Shown here one piece after another: positions 8,228 to 16,793 of a DNA stretch of 64,000 bases. Position 1 is the stretch's first letter. The number at the start of each line of letters is the position of its first letter. Source of the stretch: Fundidesulfovibrio terrae (GTDB lineage: Bacteria > Desulfobacterota > Desulfovibrionia > Desulfovibrionales > Desulfovibrionaceae); assembly GCF_022808915.1 (NCBI RefSeq), contig NZ_JAKZFS010000004.1:310001-374000 (forward strand), written 5' to 3'. The notes under the pieces were generated by a model. It saw only the letters and a program-made list of their open reading frames with translations. It searched no databases and was not told the origin of the DNA. Both the position numbers and the translations under genes were made by a program.

Positions 8228-9199
8228 ATGAGCCAGACAAACATCCTTCTTGAATCCGGCACGAACGAGCTCGAAATCGTCGAGTTCTACATCGATGAAG
8301 AAACCGATGACGGCGGCATCTACCGGAGCTACTTCGGGGTGAACGTGGCCAAGGTGCTGGAGATCATCCGCAAGCCCAAAGTCACGGAGATGCCGAGCAC
8401 CCCGCATCCGGCGGTGAAGGGCACCTTCAACCTGCGCTCGCGCATCATTCCGCTCATCGACCTGTCCATCTGGCTGGGCAAGCGCATGGTGCAGACCGAG
8501 GCCCCCAAGGTCATCGTGAGCGAGTTCAACAACATCACCAACGCCTTCCTGGTGTCCGGCGTCACCCGCATCCACCGCCTGAGCTGGGAGCAGGTGGAGC
8601 CCCCCAGCGGATACGTGGCCAGCTTCTCGGGCAACAGCTTCACCGGCGTAGTCAAGTTCGAGGACCGCATCGTGCTGCTCCTGGACATGGAAAAGATCAT
8701 CTGGGACTTGAACCCCAGCCTGGCCATGCACGAGGACCCCGACAAGGTGACCAAGGTGCAGGCCACGGACGAGATCTTCTACCGCGCCCTGGTGGTGGAC
8801 GACTCGGCCTCCATCCGCAAGCTCATCGTCAGCACGCTCCTGCGCGACGGCTACGAGGTGGAGCAGGACATCAACGGCCAGAAGGCCTGGGAGCGGCTCG
8901 TCGAGATCAAGCAGCGATCCGTCGACGAGGGCCGGGACGTGCTGGAGATCGTGAACCTGGTGGTGTCCGACATCGAGATGCCCGCCATGGACGGACACAA
9001 CCTCTGCAAACGCATCAAGGACGACCCCGTGCTGCGCGACATTCCGGTGATCCTCTTCTCGTCGCTCATCAACGACAAGCTCTACCACAAGGGCGAGGCC
9101 GTGGGAGCGGACGACCAGATCACCAAGCCGGAAATATCCACGCTGACCCAGCGGGCCAAGGCCCTGATCGAGCAGAAGGGCCGCCCCCGCCGGAAATAG
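8228..9199 (+). CDS. cheV: Chemotaxis coupling protein CheV (CheW domain plus receiver)
   Basis: 323 residues. The CheW-like domain covers about residues 14-160, with the conserved N-L-R-S-R-I-I-P-L-I-D-L core. A receiver domain covers 185-315 with acidic residues D191/D192, phosphoacceptor D248 (V-S-D-I-E-M-P) and Lys300. The known role is to link chemoreceptors to CheA and tune the array by phosphorylation. AGGAA lies six bases before the ATG. It stands alone, with tRNA-Ser downstream, and no other che genes are in the window apart from an MCP at 41964. Confidence 0.93.
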   Translation: MSQTNILLESGTNELEIVEFYIDEETDDGGIYRSYFGVNVAKVLEIIRKPKVTEMPSTPHPAVKGTFNLRSRIIPLIDLSIWLGKRMVQTEAPKVIVSEFNNITNAFLVSGVTRIHRLSWEQVEPPSGYVASFSGNSFTGVVKFEDRIVLLLDMEKIIWDLNPSLAMHEDPDKVTKVQATDEIFYRALVVDDSASIRKLIVSTLLRDGYEVEQDINGQKAWERLVEIKQRSVDEGRDVLEIVNLVVSDIEMPAMDGHNLCKRIKDDPVLRDIPVILFSSLINDKLYHKGEAVGADDQITKPEISTLTQRAKALIEQKGRPRRK

Positions 9200-9236
9200 C
9201 GCCCTGAAACAACGCGACGGCCGCGCCACCCGGCGC

Positions 9237-9265
9237 TTGCCCGGAGAGCGGAGCGCGTGTAGACA
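9237..9265 (+). promoter_or_regulatory. Candidate promoter of tRNA-Ser
   Basis: TTGCCC at 9237-9242 and TAGACA at 9260-9265 are separated by 17 bases and end 15 bases before the tRNA. The -35 matches sigma-70 consensus only in part, and the -10 is weak. Confidence 0.4.
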
Positions 9266-9280
9266 CAATCTCCCCGGCGC

Positions 9281-9370
9281 GGAGGGATGGCCGAGCGGTT
9301 TAAGGCGATGGTCTTGAAAACCATTGACGGGGTAACTCGTCCCAGGGTTCGAATCCCTGTCCCTCCGCCA
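9281..9370 (+). tRNA. tRNA-Ser (anticodon TGA)
   Basis: A 90-base gene with the 3' CCA encoded. The acceptor stem GGAGGGA pairs with TCCCTCC, and the discriminator base is G. The anticodon loop CTTGAAA places anticodon TGA at 9315-9317. A long variable arm (GACGGGGTAACTCGTC) and a GGTTCGAATCC T-arm are both visible, as expected for a class II serine tRNA. Confidence 0.97.
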
Positions 9371-9696
9371 AACGACGACCCAGGGCAGTCCGAAAAAGTT
9401 CACAAGGCCCTGAAAATACTAGAAGCCGAGCCAGAGATGGTCCGGCTTCTTCCATTTGGGGCCGTCGACATCCGGACAACAGCCGGAGCCGCGCGGCAAC
9501 CCGTCGCAGAGGACCATTGCGCGGCAGACGGCGTGGAGCATCCGGGCCGTTGAAAGTAGGATACGCGGGCTCAAGAAAAGAGGAATCATCGCCGGGAGGC
9601 GGAGAGGTGCGGCTTGTTCTGCTCTTTCTTGCCTTGAGCGTCCGGAGGGTGCTCCGCTCATTCAGGAATGGCAGCGGTTCCAGGAGGGCGTCAGCC
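9371..9696. other. Region after tRNA-Ser with a possible HTH-gene remnant
   Basis: No intact gene is convincing here. One plus-strand frame (about 9456-9710) contains a stretch like a winged-helix DNA-binding segment (Q-R-T-I-A-R-Q-T...I-R-A-V-E-S-R-I-R-G-L-K-K-R-G-I-I), preceded and followed by unconserved sequence. It may be a decayed phage or island gene. An 8-bp inverted repeat (9421-9428 with 9443-9450) lies 50 bases past the tRNA and could help end its transcript. No copy of the tRNA 3' end was found to mark an attachment site. Confidence 0.25.
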
Positions 9697-9897
9697 CTAA
9701 AAAGGAATGACGAGGCTTGGGCCGGTGGCCCCCATTTTTAAGTAATACAGCAACAACAACGCTGCTCCTACGATTAGACAAATCCAAAACGTCCAATCTT
9801 CATGGAATACGTTCTTGAGCATTTGTTGCCCTGCCGCTTTGAAAAAAAGTCCGTGTTTATGCTTCTCCACCACATGGACGTGGTCCCGGTGCATCAT
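9697..9897 (-). CDS. Small single-span membrane protein, unknown
   Basis: Sixty-six residues. A basic, His-rich N-terminal half is followed by one clear membrane helix (W-T-F-W-I-C-L-I-V-G-A-A-L-L-L-L-Y-Y) and a short tail. Codon use is rich in TTG, TTA and ATA, unlike the GC-rich neighbours, which suggests recent acquisition. There is no strong ribosome-binding site; two ATGs in tandem near 9895 are the likely starts. It sits 53 bases downstream of the zinc-ribbon-like gene and is probably in its transcript. No family is recognised. Confidence 0.4.
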   Translation of the reverse strand: MMHRDHVHVVEKHKHGLFFKAAGQQMLKNVFHEDWTFWICLIVGAALLLLYYLKMGATGPSLVIPF

Positions 9898-9950
9898 TAT
9901 CACCCATATGCATCACTCGCAGGCGCGTCAAACAGCAACTCCTCAATCCG

Positions 9951-10208
9951 TCAGATAGAGCGCCAATGCTTCCACAAGATAGTCGCGATATCACGGTCCC
10001 CTGAGGTCTGGGCCTGGGGCCGAACTTTCGGCCAACGAGCTTCATCGGGCTCTTTAGGGGGCTCGGAGATGATCTGCCCTGCAGAGTTCCAGCATGTGAG
10101 ACAGCTCAAGCAGGTGAAGATTGTAGGACGTCCGTCCTGGCGGCGGTGCTCGTTACTGGCCACGCATTTGAATTCGCCTGGGCCGCATTTGGGGCAGTGT
10201 TGGTTCAT
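9951..10208 (-). CDS. Small zinc-ribbon-like protein, unknown
   Basis: 85 residues with a C-P-K-C-G knuckle at residues 5-9 and a second pair C-L-S-C about 30 residues later, plus two extra cysteines. This is the layout of a small zinc ribbon. The start at 10208 was chosen because it lies just before the first knuckle and follows GGGGA at a good distance. A sigma-70-like promoter is found at 10302-10330. It looks like an accessory gene in the tRNA-Ser-linked segment. Function is unknown. Confidence 0.45.
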   Translation of the reverse strand: MNQHCPKCGPGEFKCVASNEHRRQDGRPTIFTCLSCLTCWNSAGQIISEPPKEPDEARWPKVRPQAQTSGDRDIATILWKHWRSI

Positions 10209-10301
10209 GTCTGCAAGATTCCCCTGTTTGGCTATGGTGGACGGCCGCTCGGGACAGACAAAACTCACAAGCGTTCCAGTGCTCAACTCGGCAACCATTC
10301 C

Positions 10302-10330
10302 AGTTTATTGCTTATCCTCATCTTTCTCAA
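10302..10330 (-). promoter_or_regulatory. Sigma-70-like promoter for the two small accessory genes
   Basis: Read on the minus strand, TTGAGA (10330-10325) and TAAACT (10307-10302) are separated by exactly 17 bases. The promoter points at the zinc-ribbon-like gene about 95 bases away. Confidence 0.45.
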
Positions 10331-10490
10331 GCAGGAAGCCAGGACGCCAATATACCTTGAACCCGGCGCGGTGCTCCTTACGGGGTAACAGGCCCGTATT
10401 CCGGGCGGGCAGGGAATCCGGGGCCATTTGTTGTGGACGAGGACCTGCCGGGACAATATACAAAAAGGACGACTCGGTACTGGAGGTTTC

Positions 10491-11441
10491 ATGCTTCGCT
10501 CCAGATCGCCGCTCGCGGCGGTGTTTCTCTGCGCCCTCGCCTTTTTCTGCTGCGTTGGCGCCGCCGCAGCCTCTCCGGAGGCGAAGACCATCACCATCAC
10601 CTACGTCAAGCATCCCCTGAACGCCCCCCTGGTCATCGCCAAGGTCCTGGGGTTGTACGAGAAGGCGTTCGAGCCGGAGGGGTTCACCGTCCGCTGGACC
10701 GACCTGCTCACCGGCGCGGCTCAGGCCCAGGCCCTGAGCGAGGGCTCCGTGCAGTTCGCCAGCGTGATCGGCTGGGACGCAGTGCTCTCGGCCAGGGCCA
10801 AGGGCGATCCGGTCAGGGCCATTGCGGTGTTCGCCAGGGCCCCGCGGTCCTTCTGCATCATGAGCAAGAACCCCTCGATCAAGACCGTGGCGGACCTCAA
10901 AGGACGAACCGTTGCCGGTCCCAAGGGGGCGCAGTTGTACCTGCTTCTGCTCATGGCCCTGGAGCGTGCCGGGCTTACGGCCTCGGACGTCACCTTCGTG
11001 GACATGCAGTTGCAGCCCGCCCTCACCACCTTGCTCTCGGGCGGCGTGGACGCCGCCGTGCTTGCGGGCGCGGGCAAGACCAGGGCCCAATCCCAGGGAG
11101 CCAGGGCCGTGGCCTGCGGCGACGGGCTGACCATCGGGCTCATGTTCACGGCCGTGAACGAGGACTTCCTGCGGGCAAACCCGGACCTGGCCCGGCGCTA
11201 CGTCTCGGTGCACGCGCAGGCCCTGGCCTTTCTCAAGGCCAACCCGGAGCGAGCCCGGGCGATTCTCGCCAAGGAGACGGGCCTTTCCCCGGCCGACGTG
11301 GAGCGCCTGCTTCCGGAATACGATTTCAGTCCCGAAGTGACCGGGCCGGACAAGCGCTATCTTGCCGAGGCCCAGGACTTTCTTCTCCGTCACGGTCTCA
11401 TCCCCCGTCCCGCCGATCTGGACGGGTTGTTCTGGCCCTAG
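10491..11441 (+). CDS. Periplasmic substrate-binding protein (NitT/TauT/THI5-like)
   Basis: 316 residues with a signal peptide (basic start, hydrophobic core, A-A-A-A-S cleavage region near residue 28). The mature part resembles ABC-type NitT/TauT/thiamine-precursor binding proteins: an early N-A-P-L-V-I-A-K-x-L-G-L-Y-E segment, then a type II two-lobe pattern with V-A-D-L-K-G-R-T-V-A. The ATG at 10491 follows GGAGG by five bases. No permease or ATPase gene is next to it. Instead a sensor kinase gene follows after 18 bases, so this protein may present a ligand to that kinase's periplasmic domain (inference). A weak promoter-like pair (TTGTGG / CAATAT, 17-base spacing) lies at 10431-10459. Confidence 0.8.
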   Translation: MLRSRSPLAAVFLCALAFFCCVGAAAASPEAKTITITYVKHPLNAPLVIAKVLGLYEKAFEPEGFTVRWTDLLTGAAQAQALSEGSVQFASVIGWDAVLSARAKGDPVRAIAVFARAPRSFCIMSKNPSIKTVADLKGRTVAGPKGAQLYLLLLMALERAGLTASDVTFVDMQLQPALTTLLSGGVDAAVLAGAGKTRAQSQGARAVACGDGLTIGLMFTAVNEDFLRANPDLARRYVSVHAQALAFLKANPERARAILAKETGLSPADVERLLPEYDFSPEVTGPDKRYLAEAQDFLLRHGLIPRPADLDGLFWP

Positions 11442-11459
11442 GCTCCGGGTGGTCGACGC

Positions 11460-13697
11460 ATGCGGTGGCGTAAACCGGGACTCCAGAAATTCATGCCTGA
11501 AACGCTGCGCGGTCAGGGCGCGCGACGCATGGTCCTGGCCTCCCTGGCCATGCTGCTCGTGGCCAGCCTGGCCGGACAGGCGGCCTACGACGCGGTGCTG
11601 GCCAAGTCGGCCCGCTACGAGGCCAAGACCGTGGAGACCTTCTACGCGGGCAAGCTTCTGGAATGGGATGAGGACTGGCAAAGCCAGGCCGAGCACCAGA
11701 AGGCCCGCCTGGCTTTCCTGGGGCTGGCGGAGAATCCCGCCGCGCGCCGGGAGAGACTTCACGCCTATTACCTCGCGCAGGGCGAGGACCCGAAGTTCAG
11801 CCATGTCTTCCTGATGACGGCCGATGGAACTCCGTTGTTCTGGTACGGCCCAGAAGCCAAGCGCATGGCCGCCCTGACGGCCCGGTCCCCAGGCGCGAAC
11901 TGGCTCCACGACGAATCGTCCGGCCTTCTCTACCGCGTCTACAGCCAGCCTTTCTGGCTCGGGCCCGAGGGCATGGGGCGGATAGTCATGCTGCGCGTGC
12001 TGGACAACGCCCTGCTCTATCAGAACACCTCCACCCGAACCGATCTGCGTCTGGTCTGGCAGGGCCGGGTGGTGGCTTCCTCCCTGCGCTCCACGGACCC
12101 GGACGCACCCGCCGGAGAAGCCAGGCGGGTGGAGGTGGAGCTCCCCTGGCCGGGTGGCGGCTCCCCGGCGCCGGTGCTTCGCCTGTCGCACTACGTGGAC
12201 GCTCCGGTGAGCGGCCTGGAGGTCGCTGCGGCCGTGGCCTGCCTGCTGGCCTTGCAGGCGCTGTGCATCTGGGGGGTGCTTGGGCGCTGGCTGGTGCGCA
12301 TCGCCCGGCGGCTGGCCCTGCTCGGCGGCGCCTCCCGGGAGCAGGCCAGGGGCTGGGCCAGCGGCCGGCCGGCGCCGCTCGACCTGGACGAGGAGATGCT
12401 CGACCGGGATGACGAAATCGCCACGGTGGCCCTGTCGCTCAAAAGCCTGACCCAGGCCGTGGCCCACCACGATGCCCAGCGCCTGGCAGGACAGGAGGAG
12501 CTGGGGCGGCTGCGCAACCTTTTGTCCGAGATCATCGACTCCATGCCATCGGCGCTGATCACCGTGGACCTTCAGGGCCGGATAACCCGGTGCAACCGGC
12601 TGGCGCTGGAATCATCCGGATTCGAGGAGCACGAGGCCGAGGGCATGCGCATCGAGGAGGTCTTTCCCCGGCTCGCGGCCGAACTCGCGCCGCTGCACGA
12701 GGCCATGCGGGGCGGCGTGACCTGGACCGGACACAAGATTCCCCGGCGCGTGGCCGGCGACATCCTGTACGAGGACGTAACCATCTACCCCCTGGCCAAC
12801 AGTCTGGGCGTCGAAGGCGCGGTCATCCGGCTCGACGACGTCACCAAGCGCCACCAGATGGAGCTCATGATGGTCCAGTCGGAAAAGATGCTCTCCGTGG
12901 GCGGGCTGGCCGCGGGCATGGCCCACGAGATCAACAACCCGCTGGGGGGGATCCTCCAGAGCGCCCAGGTCATGCGGCGGCGGATCACGGACGACCTGCC
13001 CCAGAACCTCAGGATGGCCGCCGGGCTGGGCTGCCCCATGGAGACTATCCGGGCTTACATGGAGGGGCGGGGAGTTCTGGACATGCTGGCCGGCATCACG
13101 GAGTCGGCCCAGCGCGCGGCCAAGATCGTGCGTGGAATGCTGGAGTTCAGCCGCAGGGGCGATTCCCCCTTCGAGCCGGTGGACATCCGGGGCATTCTGG
13201 AAAAGGCCCTGGAGCTCTGCTCCAAGGACTACGACTTCACGAAGCACCGCGACTTCAGAAGGATACGGATCGAACGCGACTACGACCCGGACCTGCCCCC
13301 GGTGCCCTGCTCGGCCACCCAGATCGAGCAGGTGGTCATGAACCTCCTGCGCAACGCGGCCCAGGCCATGACGGCCAACCCGGAGCACAGGCCCCCGGCG
13401 ATCATCCTGCGGACCCGGCGGGAGGACGGACAGGCGCTCATCACCGTGGAGGACAACGGCCCCGGCCTTTCCGACGCGGCCCGCAAGCGCATCTTCGAGC
13501 CCTTCTACACCACGAAGCCGCCCGGCATGGGGACCGGCCTCGGGCTGTCGGTGTCCTACTTCATCGTCACCGAAAACCACGGAGGGAGCATGAGCGCGCA
13601 CTCCGAGCCCGGCCGGTGGACCAGGATCAGCGTGCGCCTGCCGCTTGCGGTCAAGGAGCTCCGAGGGGCGGGCGGCCGGGATCCCGGCCCGGGTTAA
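11460..13697 (+). CDS. Membrane sensor histidine kinase with PAS domain
   Basis: 745 residues. TM1 is at about 24-42, a periplasmic sensor at 43-252, TM2 at 253-275, a HAMP-like linker and then a PAS domain at about 350-465. The kinase core follows: H-box M-A-H-E-I-N-N-P-L-G-G with His489, N-box near 628-636, G1 D-N-G-P-G-L at 665-670 and G2 G-T-G-L-G-L-S at 691-697. Between the H-box and the second dimerisation helix there is an unusual insertion of about 40 residues, also seen in the kinase at 43587. It lies directly after the binding-protein gene, so the two probably form one sensing unit. No cognate regulator is adjacent on this transcript. Confidence 0.9.
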   Translation: MRWRKPGLQKFMPETLRGQGARRMVLASLAMLLVASLAGQAAYDAVLAKSARYEAKTVETFYAGKLLEWDEDWQSQAEHQKARLAFLGLAENPAARRERLHAYYLAQGEDPKFSHVFLMTADGTPLFWYGPEAKRMAALTARSPGANWLHDESSGLLYRVYSQPFWLGPEGMGRIVMLRVLDNALLYQNTSTRTDLRLVWQGRVVASSLRSTDPDAPAGEARRVEVELPWPGGGSPAPVLRLSHYVDAPVSGLEVAAAVACLLALQALCIWGVLGRWLVRIARRLALLGGASREQARGWASGRPAPLDLDEEMLDRDDEIATVALSLKSLTQAVAHHDAQRLAGQEELGRLRNLLSEIIDSMPSALITVDLQGRITRCNRLALESSGFEEHEAEGMRIEEVFPRLAAELAPLHEAMRGGVTWTGHKIPRRVAGDILYEDVTIYPLANSLGVEGAVIRLDDVTKRHQMELMMVQSEKMLSVGGLAAGMAHEINNPLGGILQSAQVMRRRITDDLPQNLRMAAGLGCPMETIRAYMEGRGVLDMLAGITESAQRAAKIVRGMLEFSRRGDSPFEPVDIRGILEKALELCSKDYDFTKHRDFRRIRIERDYDPDLPPVPCSATQIEQVVMNLLRNAAQAMTANPEHRPPAIILRTRREDGQALITVEDNGPGLSDAARKRIFEPFYTTKPPGMGTGLGLSVSYFIVTENHGGSMSAHSEPGRWTRISVRLPLAVKELRGAGGRDPGPG

Positions 13698-13783
13698 AGC
13701 CCTTCGAGCACGGTCATGAGCAAGGCGAAGAGGATATAGGCGAAGGCCAGCACTTCCGCCGTGAGTGTGAGTGCGCGCTCCAT
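13694..13783 (-). CDS. 29-residue membrane peptide
   Basis: A 30-codon frame encodes a short charged start and then one uninterrupted hydrophobic helix ending E-G-L. GGGGGAG sits six bases upstream of the ATG, which is a strong ribosome-binding site for a frame this small. Its TAA overlaps the TAA of the convergent kinase gene. Size and shape resemble tiny membrane subunits such as KdpF, but no kdp genes are nearby and I do not assign it. It could also be a chance frame. Confidence 0.5.
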   Translation of the reverse strand: MERALTLTAEVLAFAYILFALLMTVLEGL

Positions 13784-13920
13784 GTCGCTCCCCCCGCGTG
13801 ACGCCGCAGTATCGATAGTCATACGGTGAAGTCGCTTGGAGGCATGCCTCGGGTTACACGCGCCGGGGCGGACGGGCATCTCCGGCGCCGCCGCGCGTGA
13901 CAATCGGCCCGAGGAGCCGT

Positions 13921-15431
13921 ATGCTGGAAGGCAAACGGCTTGAAATTCCGAACATTCCGGGACCGCCCACTATGGCCGAGAAGTCCATCCTCTCCATGCT
14001 GCCCCATCTGACCATACGTCAGAAGGTTCTGGCCGGGACTGTCATCCCGGTGGTCCTCTTTTCCGTTCTGGGAGTGGCCTCCTACAACTACCTGGTGCGC
14101 CTGGAGGCTTCGCTCACCCACATGGAGATGGCCGACGATTTGGCCAACACCATCCTGGAAGTGCGGCGCTATGAGAAGAACTTCCTGCTCTACGCCCACG
14201 ACGAGGACTACGACGAGGCCCAACGGTTCATGGACCTGGCCCGGTCGTCGCTTCGGGCCATGGCCGATCTCTCGCCGCAGCCGCGCGCCCGCAAGATGCT
14301 TGACGAAAGCCTTTCCAAGAACCTGGACGCCTACCAGGAGTTCACCCTGCGCCTGCGCTCCCAGGCCGAGCCGCCGGGTTCCGAGGCCAGCGCCCGGGTG
14401 CGCGATGCCCTGCGCCAGGCGGGCAAGGACATGGTGGACACGTCGCTGGCCATCAAGAACTCCGAGCGTGAGCGCATCCTGCGCCTGGTGTCCTCGCTCA
14501 TGCGCCAGTTGGTGATCACCGGCGTGCTGTTGCTCAGTTTCGGCACGGCCATGGCCATGCTGCTCGGGCGCAAGATCCTGCGCGCCCTGAACACCATCGC
14601 CAATGCCACCGCCGAGATCGGCCAGGGCCGCTTCAAGACCTTGGACGTCCCCCGCACCAACGACGAAACCCAGCGCGTGCTGGAGGCCTTCAACCGCATG
14701 ACCCGCGAACTGGAGCGCCGCCAGGACCAGCTCATCCAAGAGAAGAAGCTCTCCTCGCTTGGCGTCCTCACCTCGGGCATAGCCCACCAGCTCAACAATC
14801 CGCTCAACAACATCTCCACCTCCTGCCAGATCCTCCAAGAGGAGCAGGGCGAGTGCGACCCCGAATTCGCGGCCCGCATGCTCGGCAACATCCAGCAGGA
14901 GGTGCTGCGCGCCCGGGACATCGTGAAGGGCCTGCTGGAGTTCTCCCGGGCCAAGGATTTCAGCCTGAAGCGCGTCTCGCTCGACGAGGTCGCGGCCAAG
15001 GCCTTCCGCCTGGTCTCCAGCCAGGTGCCCTCGGGCATCGCGCTCATCAAGGACATACCCCCGGACCTCGCCCTGGACCTGGACGCAGCCCGCATCCAGG
15101 AGGCCTTCATCAACCTGCTCCTGAACGCCGCCCAGGCCATCCCGGACCCCACCGGCTCCATCACCGTGTCCGCTCGGGTGGACGAGAAGACCCATGAGGC
15201 GGTCATCGCCGTGGAGGACACCGGCACCGGCATCCCCGACGAGGACCTGGGCAAGATATTCGACCCCTTCTACACCACCAAGGAGGTGGGCAAAGGCACG
15301 GGGCTCGGGCTGTCCATCGTGTTCGGCATCATCGAGAAGCACAAGGGCTCCATCATCGCCGAGCGCACCGGCGGCAAGGGCGCGCGCTTCGTCATCCGCC
15401 TGCCCCTGACGCAAGAGCCGGAGGGACCGGC

Positions 15432-15435
<4 letters not shown>
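13921..15435 (+). CDS. Membrane sensor histidine kinase, HAMP type
   Basis: 504 residues. TM1 is at about 38-58, then a helical periplasmic sensor with R-R-Y-E-K-N-F-L-L-Y near residue 82, typical of helical-bundle sensors of chemoreceptor type. TM2 is at about 197-215, with HAMP to residue 268. The H-box is S-G-I-A-H-Q-L-N-N-P-L with His289; the ATP-binding domain has D-T-G-T-G-I-P and G-T-G-L-G-L-S. The ATG at 13921 is preferred over the GTG 24 bases upstream because GAGGAG lies five bases before it. Its stop overlaps the GTG of the NtrC-type regulator gene, so the two are a kinase-regulator pair. Confidence 0.92.
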
Positions 15436-16787
<1,352 letters not shown>

Positions 16788-16793
16788 CGCCCG

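Noticed and set aside
9371-9420. Attachment site duplicating the tRNA-Ser 3' end
   Set aside because: I searched the next kilobase by eye for the last 20 bases of the tRNA and found no second copy.
13897-13920. GTG start for the HAMP kinase at 13897
   Set aside because: No ribosome-binding site precedes it, whereas the in-frame ATG at 13921 has GAGGAG five bases upstream.
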